Origin: Cupriavidus sp. IDO
GTDB lineage: Bacteria; Pseudomonadota; Gammaproteobacteria; Burkholderiales; Burkholderiaceae
Direction: 5' to 3'
Length of the DNA stretch: 64,000 bases
NCBI RefSeq assembly: GCF_000812465.1
Contig: NZ_JWMA01000034.1
Span: 62,001-126,000, forward strand
Shown here: in pieces, positions 28,123 to 37,532 of the stretch
Layout of the letters: each line of letters begins with the position of its first letter
Numbering within the stretch: position 1 is the stretch's first letter
The notes under the pieces: model-generated
Seen by the model: only the letters and a program-made list of their open reading frames with translations
Database searches by the model: none
Told to the model about the DNA's origin: nothing
Translations under genes and position numbers: made by a program

Positions 28123-28133
28123 GTTACACGAAT

Positions 28134-28186
28134 ATCGGCCAACGAGGGCCGATCAACATTCGATGCACGCGGCCAACGTGGGCCGC
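28134..28186 (+). ncRNA. ANTAR-responsive two-hexaloop RNA in the nrtA leader
   Basis: Hairpin 1: ATCGGCC / GGCCGAT around loop AACGAG (28134-28153). Hairpin 2: GCGGCC / GGCCGC around loop AACGTG (28169-28186). Both loops are six nucleotides with A at position 1 and G at position 4, the ANTAR-target rule. A terminator follows at 28205. This is the expected binding site for the NasT-like protein encoded upstream. Confidence 0.88.
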
Positions 28187-28204
28187 ATGACATCACGGAC
28201 AACG

Positions 28205-28267
28205 GCGTCCTGAACTGCATCCCTGTTTTCTGGCGAAGGCGGGGTTGCGGATCGGGACGCTTTTTTT
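28205..28267 (+). terminator. Attenuator (intrinsic terminator) ahead of nrtA
   Basis: GCGTCCTGA (28205-28213) pairs with TCGGGACGC (28252-28260), nine pairs with one G-T, closing a structured interior, and is followed directly by seven T's. It ends 14 bp before the nrtA ATG. In the ANTAR model the protein-bound hexaloops stop this stem from forming. Confidence 0.82.
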
Positions 28268-28281
28268 CCTGGAGCCTTGCA

Positions 28282-29595
28282 ATGCCCTCTCGCCTCAAGA
28301 TTGCCAAGCCGCTGCACGCGGCGGTCAATGCCTCCGATGCAGCCGCCGACGCGGTGCCCGCCAGCAACGGGCGCCGCCGCGTGCTGGCCACCTTCGCCGG
28401 CGCCAGCGTGATGACGCTGGTCGACCCGCTGGTGCGCGCCGGGGCATGGGCGGCGGGCTCGGATGCGCCGGAAAAGCCGGAGGTGCGCATCGGCTTCATT
28501 CCCCTCACGGACTGCGCCTCGGTGGTGATGGCCTCGACGCTCGGCTTCGACAAAAAGCACGGCATCAGGATCACGCCGACCAAGGAAGCCTCCTGGGCAG
28601 GCGTGCGCGACAAGCTGGTCAACGGCGAGCTGGATGCGGCGCACGTGCTGTACGGCCTGATCTACGGCGTGCAGCTGGGCATCGGCGGCCCGAAGAAGGA
28701 CATGGCCGTGCTGATGAGCCTGAACCACAACGGCCAGGCCATCACGTTGTCGTCCAAGCTGGCCGAGAAGGGCGTCAAGGACGGCGCCAGCCTGAAGGCG
28801 TTGATGATGAAGGAAAAGCGCGACTACACCTTCGCCCAGACCTTCCCCACCGGCACGCACGCCATGTGGCTCTACTACTGGCTGGCGGCCAACGGCATCA
28901 ACCCGATGCAGGACGCCAAGGCCATCACCGTGCCGCCGCCGCAGATGGTGGCTAATATGCGCGTGGGAAATATGGACGGCTTCTGCGTGGGCGAGCCGTG
29001 GGGCGCGCGCGCCATTGCCGACAAGATCGGCTTCACCGTGGAAACCACGCAGGCAATCTGGAAGGACCATCCCGAGAAGACGCTCGGCACCACCGCCGAG
29101 TTCGTGCAGAAGTACCCCAACACCGCGCGCGCGATGGTGGCGGCCGTGCTGGAGGCATCGAAGTACATCGACGCCTCGGCCTCGAACCGCCGCAAGACGG
29201 CCGAGACGATTGCGGCCAAGTCCTACGTCAACACCGACATGGACATCATCCTGGACCGCATGCTGGGCCGCTACAACAATGGCCTGGGCAAGACCTGGGA
29301 CGACCCCGATGCCATGAAGTTCTACCAGGACGGCTCGGCCAATTTCCCGTTCCTGTCCGACGGCATGTGGTTCCTGACCCAGCACAAGCGCTGGGGCCTG
29401 CTGAAGGACCACCCGGACTATCTGGCGGTAGCGAAGCAGGTCAACCGCATCGACCTCTACAAGCAGGCCGCGGCCGCCGCGCAGGTGCCGCTTCCCAAGA
29501 GCGACTTCCGCAGCGCGAAGCTGCTCGACGGCGTGGTGTGGGATGCCACCAGGGATCCGAAGGCCTATGCCGACGGCTTCAAGATCAAGGTCTGA
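28282..29595 (+). CDS. nrtA: Nitrate ABC transporter substrate-binding protein NrtA (NasF-like)
   Basis: 437 aa from the ATG at 28282, with CTGGAG upstream. A twin-arginine-like leader (GRRRVLATFAGASVM, about residues 32-46) indicates export, probably by Tat. The mature part is the NrtA/SsuA nitrate-binding fold (VRIGFIPLTDCASVVMA; FPTGTHAMWLYYWLAANGI; GEPWGARAI). The export signal argues against it being the cytoplasmic sensor NasS. It is the first gene of nrtABC behind the attenuator. Confidence 0.93.
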   Translation: MPSRLKIAKPLHAAVNASDAAADAVPASNGRRRVLATFAGASVMTLVDPLVRAGAWAAGSDAPEKPEVRIGFIPLTDCASVVMASTLGFDKKHGIRITPTKEASWAGVRDKLVNGELDAAHVLYGLIYGVQLGIGGPKKDMAVLMSLNHNGQAITLSSKLAEKGVKDGASLKALMMKEKRDYTFAQTFPTGTHAMWLYYWLAANGINPMQDAKAITVPPPQMVANMRVGNMDGFCVGEPWGARAIADKIGFTVETTQAIWKDHPEKTLGTTAEFVQKYPNTARAMVAAVLEASKYIDASASNRRKTAETIAAKSYVNTDMDIILDRMLGRYNNGLGKTWDDPDAMKFYQDGSANFPFLSDGMWFLTQHKRWGLLKDHPDYLAVAKQVNRIDLYKQAAAAAQVPLPKSDFRSAKLLDGVVWDATRDPKAYADGFKIKV

Positions 29596-29657
29596 CGCCC
29601 CGCGCACCGACCGTGCCGAAATTTCGCAGCGCCCTGCCCCACCCATAGGAGCCAGAC

Positions 29658-30563
29658 GTGAATGCCATCGCCCAATCCACGCCAAAAGGCGCATCCCTTG
29701 CCACGCAGGCCGATCCTGACGCCAGCGAGCGCTCCCGGCGGCGCGAGCTGGAGATTGCCGCGCAGGCGCGCCGCACAGAGCGCCGCGAAGCCCTGGCCGC
29801 ACTCGTGCTGAAGGCCGTACCGCCAGTCTTCGGCTTTGCACTGTTCGTGCTGGCCTGGCACGGCATCGCCACCATGATTCCGGCAATCCCCACGCCTGCT
29901 GCAACGTGGAACGCCGCCGTGCCGCTCTTTGCCGATCCGTTCTATCGCAACGGGCCGAACGACCAGGGCATCGGCTGGAACGTGCTGGCTTCGCTGGCGC
30001 GCGTGGCGGCAGGATTCGGGCTGGCGGCAGTGGTCGGCATTCCGGCCGGCTTCGTGATCGGGCGCTTTGCCTTCCTGAACGCGATGACGGCGCCGGTCAT
30101 CAGCCTGCTGCGGCCGGTCTCGCCCCTGGCATGGCTGCCGATCGGACTGCTGCTGTTCAAGGCCGCCAACCCGGCCGCGATCTGGGCCATCTTCATCTGC
30201 TCGATCTGGCCGATGGTGATCAACACCGCAGTAGGCGTCACGCGCGTGCCGCAGGATTACCTCAACGTGGCACGCGTGCTGGACCTGTCCGAGTGGAAGG
30301 TGTTCACGCGCGTGCTGTTTCCGGCCGTGCTGCCCTATATGCTGACCGGCGTGCGGCTGTCGATCGGCACGGCCTGGCTGGTCATCGTCGCCGCGGAAAT
30401 GCTGACCGGGGGCACCGGCATCGGTTTCTGGCTGTGGGACGAATGGAACAACCTGAAGGTGGAGCACATCGTCATCGCGATCTTCGTGATCGGCATCATC
30501 GGGCTGGTGCTGGAGCACGCGCTGCTGGCGCTGGCCAGGCGCTTCAGCTACGGCAACAGCTGA
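29658..30563 (+). CDS. nrtB: Nitrate ABC transporter permease NrtB
   Basis: 301 aa from a GTG at 29658 with AGGAG 7 bp upstream. A charged N-terminal stretch of about 50 residues is followed by six predicted membrane helices. The binding-protein-dependent permease (EAA) loop is near VARVLDLSEWKVFTRVLFPAVLP. It forms the channel with NrtC/D; relatives also carry sulfonate or taurine, but the context favours nitrate. Confidence 0.92.
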   Translation: MNAIAQSTPKGASLATQADPDASERSRRRELEIAAQARRTERREALAALVLKAVPPVFGFALFVLAWHGIATMIPAIPTPAATWNAAVPLFADPFYRNGPNDQGIGWNVLASLARVAAGFGLAAVVGIPAGFVIGRFAFLNAMTAPVISLLRPVSPLAWLPIGLLLFKAANPAAIWAIFICSIWPMVINTAVGVTRVPQDYLNVARVLDLSEWKVFTRVLFPAVLPYMLTGVRLSIGTAWLVIVAAEMLTGGTGIGFWLWDEWNNLKVEHIVIAIFVIGIIGLVLEHALLALARRFSYGNS

Positions 30564-30595
30564 CGCACCGGCCGCAATCATCAGGGAGCAACGCC

Positions 30596-31399
30596 ATGAA
30601 CAAGTTCGTCAGCATTGAAAACGTGGGCCAGACCTTCAAGACGCGCAAAGGGCCGTTCGTGGCCCTGCGCGATATCAACCTGAGCATTGCCGAAGGCGAG
30701 TTCATCACGCTGATCGGCCATTCGGGCTGCGGCAAGTCGACGCTGCTGAACCTGATCGCCGGACTGGCCACGCCCACCAGCGGCGCGCTGATCTGCGCCG
30801 GCCGCGAGATCGCCGGACCGGGGCCGGAGCGCGCGGTGGTGTTCCAGAACCACTCGCTGCTGCCGTGGATGACCTGCTTCGAGAATATCCACCTGGGCGT
30901 GGAGCGCGTGTTCGGCGCCACCGAAAGCAAGGCGCAACTGAAGGCGCGCACGCAGGAAACGCTGGCGCTGGTGGGGCTGACCCATGCCGAGAGCAAGTAT
31001 CCGCACGAGATCTCCGGCGGCATGAAGCAGCGCGTGGGTATTGCGCGCGCGCTGGCGATGGCGCCCAAGGTGCTGTTGATGGACGAGCCCTTCGGCGCGC
31101 TCGACGCTCTCACCCGCGCCCACCTGCAGGACGAGCTGATCAAGATCGTGGCGCGCACCCGCAGTACCGTGGTGATGGTCACGCACGACGTGGACGAGGC
31201 CGTGCTGCTTGCCGACCGCATCGTGATGATGACCAACGGCCCGGCCGCCACTATTGGCGAGATCCTCGGCGTGGACCTGCCGCGCCCGCGCGACCGCATC
31301 GCACTGGCCGACGACAAGACCTGGCACGCCTGCCGCACGGCGGTGCTGGACTTCCTCTACCGCAAGCAGCGCAACCCGGCCTTGCAGGAAGCCGCGTGA
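30596..31399 (+). CDS. nrtC: Nitrate ABC transporter ATP-binding protein
   Basis: 267 aa from the ATG at 30596, with AGGGAGCA upstream. Walker A GHSGCGKSTLL, signature ISGGMKQRVGIARALA, Walker B VLLMDEPFGALD, switch VTHDVDEAV. It is the size of a single nucleotide-binding domain, so it lacks the extra NrtA-like domain fused to cyanobacterial NrtC; NrtD would be an equally fair name. Last gene of nrtABC. Confidence 0.92.
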   Translation: MNKFVSIENVGQTFKTRKGPFVALRDINLSIAEGEFITLIGHSGCGKSTLLNLIAGLATPTSGALICAGREIAGPGPERAVVFQNHSLLPWMTCFENIHLGVERVFGATESKAQLKARTQETLALVGLTHAESKYPHEISGGMKQRVGIARALAMAPKVLLMDEPFGALDALTRAHLQDELIKIVARTRSTVVMVTHDVDEAVLLADRIVMMTNGPAATIGEILGVDLPRPRDRIALADDKTWHACRTAVLDFLYRKQRNPALQEAA

Positions 31400-31464
31400 G
31401 CGCCGCGCCGGTCGCGCGCGGGTAGGCATGCCGAAGATGGGCGGAGCCGACGTGCTCCGCTATC

Positions 31465-32499
31465 ATGAATCCAGACCAAAACCATCCCACGCCGTCGCCC
31501 ATGACTACGCCTACCGTCACTCCCTTCCCCGCCGCCCGCTTCATCAAGGAAATCGGCCGCGGTGTCAACGGCGCGCGCGCCCTGCAGCGCGAGGACGCAC
31601 ACGCGCTGTTCGACGCCATGCTGGCCGGCCGCGTCTCCGACCTGGAACTGGGCGCGGTGCTGATGGCCTACCGCATCAAGGGCGAGGCCCCGCACGAACT
31701 GGCCGGCATGCTCGAAGCCGCGCACGCGCACTGCCAGCCGCTGGCCGCGCCGCCCGATCGCCAGGTGGTGGTGATCCCGAGCTACAACGGCGCCCGCAAG
31801 CAGCCCAACCTCGTGCCGCTGCTGGCCCTGCTGCTGGCGCGCGAGGAGATCCCGGTGCTGGTGCATGGCTCGCGCCTCTTCAATGGCCGCGTGACGAGCC
31901 TGACGCTGTTCGAGGCGCTGGGTATCCCGCTGTGCACCTCGACCGCAGAGGCCGAATCGCAGCTGCACAACGGCAATGGCGACCATGGCCCGCTGGCCGT
32001 GCTGCCGGTGGACGTGCTGTCGCCGGGGCTGTCGCAGTTGCTGGAGCGGCGCAACGTCATCGGCCTGCGCAATTCGTCCCATACCGTCGCCAAGATGCTC
32101 CAGCCGGTGGGCGAGCATTCCCCGGCCGAAGCCCTGCGCCTGTACAGCTACACCCATCCGGAGTACCGGGAAACCCTCACCGACTATTTCTCGAACGAGC
32201 CTGCCAACGTTTTGCTTGCACGCGGCACCGAGGGCGAAGTGGTGGCGGATGCGCGGCGCGCCAGCCGCATCGACTGGCTGCACGACGGCCACCAGCAGAC
32301 GCTGGTGGATCCGACCGCCGGTTCGCTTGGGGAAGTGCCGGAATTGCCGCAAGGCAGCGACGTCGACCAGACCGTCGCCTGGATCCGTCGCGTGCTGGAT
32401 GGCGAGGTGCCGGTGCCCAGCCCGATCGCCACCCAGGTGCGAGCCATCCAGGAATGCCTGCGCCAGGGCACGCGCGTGGCCTGGGCCAGCCCGCTCTGA
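31465..32499 (+). CDS. ybiB: YbiB family protein (TrpD2-like DNA-binding)
   Basis: 344 aa; an ATG 12 codons later (MTTPTVTPFP) is an alternative start. The fold is that of anthranilate phosphoribosyltransferase, with an N-terminal helical domain (GRVSDLELGAVLMAYRIKGE) and an alpha/beta domain (PSYNGARKQPNLVPLLALLL). The family lacks TrpD activity; E. coli YbiB is reported to bind nucleic acids without sequence preference and to be LexA-regulated. It follows nrtABC by 65 bp, so it may be read through from that operon. Confidence 0.87.
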   Translation: MNPDQNHPTPSPMTTPTVTPFPAARFIKEIGRGVNGARALQREDAHALFDAMLAGRVSDLELGAVLMAYRIKGEAPHELAGMLEAAHAHCQPLAAPPDRQVVVIPSYNGARKQPNLVPLLALLLAREEIPVLVHGSRLFNGRVTSLTLFEALGIPLCTSTAEAESQLHNGNGDHGPLAVLPVDVLSPGLSQLLERRNVIGLRNSSHTVAKMLQPVGEHSPAEALRLYSYTHPEYRETLTDYFSNEPANVLLARGTEGEVVADARRASRIDWLHDGHQQTLVDPTAGSLGEVPELPQGSDVDQTVAWIRRVLDGEVPVPSPIATQVRAIQECLRQGTRVAWASPL

Positions 32500-32513
32500 G
32501 CGGGCGGATAACG

Positions 32514-33389
32514 TCAGGCCTTGCGCGGAGGCAGCGGGATGCGCTCGGTTTCGCCCGGCACGTGCGGGAACTGGTCGTCTTCCCAGCGCCTGGCCGCGGC
32601 ATCGATGGCTTCCTTGCTGCTCGCGACGAAATTCCAGTAGATAAAGCGCCTTCCGTCGGTCGGATCGCCGCCAAGCAGCATCACGCGCGAGGGCGCCATG
32701 GCCGACAGCGTCACCGTCTCGCCCGGCGTCAGCACGACCAGGTGCTCGGCCGGCAACGCTTCGCCGTCCAGCGCCACGCTCCCGTCCACCGGGTAGATGC
32801 CGCGCTGCGCATGTTCAGGCGGAATCACCAGGCTGGCGCCGGCATCCATCTCGATCGCCACGTACAGGGTGCGGCTGAACACCTTCACCGGCGCGGTCTT
32901 GCCGAAGGCATCGCCGGCAATCACGGTCATCCGCACGCCTGGCTGCTCGATCTTGGGCAGCGTGGCGCCCGGATGGTGGTGGAAGGACGGCGCTTCGTCC
33001 TCGTGCGCCTTGGGCAGCGCCACCCAGGTCTGGATGCCGTGCAGGCGCGCACCGGCCTCGCGTACCGTGTCCGGCGAGCGCTCGGAGTGCACGATGCCGT
33101 TCCCCGCCGTCATCCAGTTGACGTCGCCGGGCCGGATCACCTGCTCGCTGCCCAGGCTGTCCCTGTGCACGATCTCGCCCTCGAACAGATAGGTCACCGT
33201 CGCCAGCCCGATATGGGGATGCGGACGCACATCCGCGCCCTGGCCAGGCGGCAGCGCCACCGGACCCATATGATCGAAGAAGATGAACGGGCCGACGGTC
33301 TGGGTGGCGGCCGCGGGCAGCAGGCGGCGCACGGTGAAATCGCCCAGGTCCCGCACGTGGGGCTTGAGCAAGTGTTCGATGGCAGACAT
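32514..33389 (-). CDS. Pirin family protein
   Basis: 291 aa from the ATG at 33389, with CCGGAGGACCT upstream. The N-terminal cupin holds the metal ligands in RPHPHIGLATVTYLFEGE and GNGIVHSE (three His and one Glu). The C-terminal cupin-like half is degenerate. Bacterial pirins have been tied to quercetinase-like activity or enzyme regulation; no function can be set here. It is convergent with ybiB. Confidence 0.9.
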   Translation of the reverse strand: MSAIEHLLKPHVRDLGDFTVRRLLPAAATQTVGPFIFFDHMGPVALPPGQGADVRPHPHIGLATVTYLFEGEIVHRDSLGSEQVIRPGDVNWMTAGNGIVHSERSPDTVREAGARLHGIQTWVALPKAHEDEAPSFHHHPGATLPKIEQPGVRMTVIAGDAFGKTAPVKVFSRTLYVAIEMDAGASLVIPPEHAQRGIYPVDGSVALDGEALPAEHLVVLTPGETVTLSAMAPSRVMLLGGDPTDGRRFIYWNFVASSKEAIDAAARRWEDDQFPHVPGETERIPLPPRKA

Positions 33390-33625
33390 AGGTCCTCCGG
33401 TTTGTGGGGGATGCTGGCATGGTGCCGCAGCCGGCACCGCAGTTTCGAGTGTAGCGGCTGGCGCAACAGATCATCCCATGCGGATATAGAACCGTAACAG
33501 TTCCGGACGCTCTAACTCCAGTATGTCCGGCTACCGGTGTGCGGTAACCGGCGCCCCGTCGATGTAACACTATTTGATTCGCAACATCGATTGCCTGGAA
33601 CTATTGACGCCATAAGGACTCCAAC
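33390..33625. other. Upstream part of the pirin-rpoH divergent region
   Basis: About 235 bp with no gene. One modest inverted repeat (GGCTACCG...CGGTAACC near 33531) is visible and nothing else that I can support. A TTGACG at 33604-33609 may serve as a -35 for rpoH, although its matching -10 is poor. Confidence 0.4.
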
Positions 33626-33652
33626 TTAGCACTCACCCGGCTTGAGTGCTAA
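33626..33652 (+). promoter_or_regulatory. CIRCE operator (HrcA site) upstream of rpoH
   Basis: TTAGCACTC-N9-GAGTGCTAA is a perfect match to the CIRCE consensus on both arms and spacing. It overlaps a possible promoter (TTAGCA, 18 bp, TAATAT at 33650-33655, preceded by TGC). It lies 83 bp before the rpoH start, placing rpoH under HrcA repression. Confidence 0.93.
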
Positions 33653-33735
33653 TATGTGTTGCAATGCCGTGCCGATCCTTACCGGGGAGACGGCGCGCCG
33701 GCAACCGAACCGCCGGATGCGAAAGGAGCTATTGA

Positions 33736-34665
<930 letters not shown>

Positions 34666-34685
34666 TCGCAGCTCGGCGCCATGTA

Positions 34686-34716
34686 AAAAGGCCGGTCCAC
34701 TGGACCGGCCTTTTGC
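34686..34716. terminator. Terminator between convergent rpoH and SCO gene
   Basis: AAAAGGCCGGTCCA / TGGACCGGCCTTTT, a nearly continuous hairpin with flanking A and T runs, usable from both sides. Confidence 0.92.
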
Positions 34717-34735
34717 ATTCCGGAGCGCCGGAACC

Positions 34736-35356
34736 TTACGACAGCAATTGCTTGATGTCGTGCGCGATCGGCTCCGGGCCCTGCCCGTGGCGGATGAACA
34801 GGCGCAGCTTGCCGTCGGTGTCGAACACGTAGCTGCCGGCCGAGTGGTCCATCGTGTAGTTGTTCGGCGAGGTGCCCGGCACCTTGGCGTAGAACACCTT
34901 GAAGTCCTTCGCCACTTTCTGCAGGGCGGCGTCATCGGCCGGACGCATGCCCAGGAAGCGCGGATCGAAAGCCGGCACATACTGCGCCAGCAGGGCCTGT
35001 GTGTCGCGCTCGGGGTCGATGGTGACGAACAGCACCTGCACCTTGTCGGCATCCGGGCCGAGCTGCTCCATCACGGCCTTCAGCTCGGCCATGGTGGTCG
35101 GGCAGACGTCAGGGCAATGGGTGTAGCCGAAGAACATCACCACCACCTTGCCCTTGAAGTCGGCCATGGTGCGGACCTTGCCGTTGTGGTCGGTCAGCGA
35201 GAAATCCTTGCCGAAATCCGCGCCGCCGGTGATGTCGACATTGCGGAACGACGCCTTCTGCTGTCCGCAGGCGGCCAGCATCAGCGCGAGCAGTGCCAGC
35301 AGGGAGAATCGGCGGAACGCGGCAAACAGGCCGGAGGAGTGACTGGGCTTGGGCAT
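34736..35356 (-). CDS. SCO1/SenC copper chaperone lipoprotein
   Basis: 206 aa. Lipobox LAAC with Cys30. The thioredoxin-like fold carries the copper motif GYTHCPDVCPTT (C-x3-C), and the conserved His is in NNYTMDHSAGSYVFD. It delivers copper to the CuA centre of cytochrome oxidase subunit II. It is the last gene of the minus-strand heme A/oxidase assembly run. Confidence 0.94.
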   Translation of the reverse strand: MPKPSHSSGLFAAFRRFSLLALLALMLAACGQQKASFRNVDITGGADFGKDFSLTDHNGKVRTMADFKGKVVVMFFGYTHCPDVCPTTMAELKAVMEQLGPDADKVQVLFVTIDPERDTQALLAQYVPAFDPRFLGMRPADDAALQKVAKDFKVFYAKVPGTSPNNYTMDHSAGSYVFDTDGKLRLFIRHGQGPEPIAHDIKQLLS

Positions 35357-35480
35357 GCGGGAGCGGAATTCGGAGGCGTGAAGCCGGGGCGGACGGAGGA
35401 CGACTGCACGCAGTATCGCCCATTAGCCGCCTGGGTGCAGGACGCGCGACAAGATGTCGCAGGCCCTGCATCGCCGCAGG

Positions 35481-36416
35481 TCAGACCTGCGGCACGAACT
35501 TGAAGTAGTGGTCGACCAAAAGCGCTGCGAACAGCAGCGACAGGTACAGGATCGAGAAACGGAAGGTGCGTTGCGCCAGTTCGTCCGAGTAGTTGCGGTA
35601 CATCTTCCATGCATACGCCAGGAAGGCGGCGCCGAGCACCAGCGCCGCGGCCAGATAGATGTAGCCGCTCATGCCGTAGACAAACGGCAGCAGCGTCGCC
35701 GCGATCATGATCAGCGTGTACAGCAGGATGTGCAGCAGCGTGTAGCGCTCGCCGTGGGTCACGGGCAGCATCGGCAGCCCGGACTTCGCATAGTCCGCGC
35801 GGCGGTACAGGGCCAGCGCCCAGAAGTGCGGCGGCGTCCAGGTGAAGATGATCAGCACGAGGAACCAGGCTTCGGCCGGCACGTCGCCGGCCACGGCAGC
35901 CCAGCCCAGTGCGGGCGGCATGGCGCCCGACAGGCCACCAATCACGATGTTCTGCGGCGTCGCGGGCTTGAGCAGGATGGTGTAGACGACGGCGTAGCCA
36001 AGGAAGGTGGCGAAGGTCAGCCACATCGTCAGGTCATTGGCGAACACATGCAGCAGCCACATGCCGGCGCCACCGAGGATGGCGGAAAACACCAGCGTCT
36101 GCGGGGTGGTGATCTCGCCGGTGGCGGACGGGCGCCAGGCGGTGCGGCGCATCAGCGCGTCGATCTTCTGCTCGACCAGGCAATTGATGGCGAACGCGGC
36201 GCCCGCCAGCAGCCAGATGCCGGCCGCGCCACCGATCAGCACGCGCCACGGCACCATGCCCGGCGTGGCCAGGAACATGCCGATGATGGCGCAGAACACC
36301 GCCAGCTGCGTCACGCGCGGCTTGGTCAGGGCGGCATATTGCCGGGCCAGGTGCCGTAACCGGCCCACGGAATGGGATTGTGTAGCAGTAACCACGGGAG
36401 GGGTTTTGTCTTTCAT
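35481..36416 (-). CDS. ctaB: Protoheme IX farnesyltransferase (heme O synthase)
   Basis: 311 aa UbiA-type prenyltransferase with about nine membrane helices. The first conserved Asp-rich loop is [15 protein letters not shown]. It adds a farnesyl group to heme B to make heme O. Its start overlaps the ctaA stop by 4 bp (ATGA), so the two enzymes of heme A synthesis are coupled. Confidence 0.96.
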   Translation of the reverse strand: MKDKTPPVVTATQSHSVGRLRHLARQYAALTKPRVTQLAVFCAIIGMFLATPGMVPWRVLIGGAAGIWLLAGAAFAINCLVEQKIDALMRRTAWRPSATGEITTPQTLVFSAILGGAGMWLLHVFANDLTMWLTFATFLGYAVVYTILLKPATPQNIVIGGLSGAMPPALGWAAVAGDVPAEAWFLVLIIFTWTPPHFWALALYRRADYAKSGLPMLPVTHGERYTLLHILLYTLIMIAATLLPFVYGMSGYIYLAAALVLGAAFLAYAWKMYRNYSDELAQRTFRFSILYLSLLFAALLVDHYFKFVPQV

Positions 36417-37516
36417 GTGGCGCGAGCGGCAGTCGGCACCTCGGAGGCGGCGCCGGCGGGTCGGGTCGCGAGCCCTATATTGTAGTTGAGGCGGACCAGC
36501 AGCAGCAGGAGCACCGCCGCGCCCCCGTTGTGGGCCACGGCAGCTACCAGCGGCCAGTCAAACACGATGTTGGACATCCCGGTCGCGAGCTGCAGCGCCA
36601 GCGCCGCCAGCAGCCAGCCGGAAGCACGGTCCAGCCCGTCGAAACGGCGCGCGCGCAGGCCGAACCAGGCCAGGTAGGCCAGCACCACGAAGGCGAAGCC
36701 GCGGTGCACCCAGTGGATCGCCACCAGCGCCGCGTGCGGGATGTAGTCGCCAGCGGCCGTCATGCCAAGCTGGCGCCAGAACGTGAAGCCGTGGACGAAG
36801 TCCATCTCCGGCACTAGTTGCCCGTTGCACAGCGGGAAGTCGGTGCAGGCCAGCACTGCATAGTTGGTGCTCACCCAGCCGCCCAGGAAGATCTGGACCA
36901 CCAGCAGCAGCAGCGCCGCCCGCGCGGGCCAGCGCAGGCCGCCTGCCTGAGGCGCCACCGGATGCGGCGGATCGTTGCGCGAGCCCAGCCAGATCAGCGA
37001 CGCCAGCAGGGCCATGCCGAGCATCAGGTGTGTCACCACGATGATCGGCTGCAGCTTCATCGTCACCGTAAAGGCGCCGAATGCGCCCTGCACGCACACC
37101 AGCAGCAGCACACCGGTGGCGAACCACGGCGACTGCTTCAGTTCGCGGCGCTTGACCCACGCCAGTACCATCAGCGTGATGATCAGCACCCCGACCGCCA
37201 TCGCGAAGTAGCGGTGGACCATCTCGATCCAGGCCTTGGCCAGCGTTACCGGGCCGCTGGGCATTGCCGTTTCGGCGGCCCAGATCGGCTCCATCGCGGT
37301 ATGCGGATTGGAATGGCCATAGCAGCCGGGCCAGTCGGGGCAGCCAAGCCCAGAATCGGTCAGCCGTGTGAAGCTGCCGAACATGATCAGGTCCAGCGTC
37401 AGGAACGCGGTGATCCAGACCAGCTTGCGGTACTTGTTGCGATCGCCCTTCACCAGCACGTAGGAGAGCGGGAACAGCGCGATCAGGATGCCGATGATGG
37501 CGAGTTGAAGCAGCAT
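36413..37516 (-). CDS. ctaA: Heme A synthase CtaA (COX15 type)
   Basis: 367 aa with eight predicted membrane helices. Conserved motifs: [21 protein letters not shown] near the N-terminus and [10 protein letters not shown] in the middle, and paired His residues ([18 protein letters not shown]). It oxidises heme O to heme A. It lies 16 bp downstream of the thioredoxin-like gene and overlaps ctaB. Confidence 0.95.
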   Translation of the reverse strand: MLLQLAIIGILIALFPLSYVLVKGDRNKYRKLVWITAFLTLDLIMFGSFTRLTDSGLGCPDWPGCYGHSNPHTAMEPIWAAETAMPSGPVTLAKAWIEMVHRYFAMAVGVLIITLMVLAWVKRRELKQSPWFATGVLLLVCVQGAFGAFTVTMKLQPIIVVTHLMLGMALLASLIWLGSRNDPPHPVAPQAGGLRWPARAALLLLVVQIFLGGWVSTNYAVLACTDFPLCNGQLVPEMDFVHGFTFWRQLGMTAAGDYIPHAALVAIHWVHRGFAFVVLAYLAWFGLRARRFDGLDRASGWLLAALALQLATGMSNIVFDWPLVAAVAHNGGAAVLLLLLVRLNYNIGLATRPAGAASEVPTAARAT

Positions 37517-37532
37517 GCCAGTGGACCCCGTG

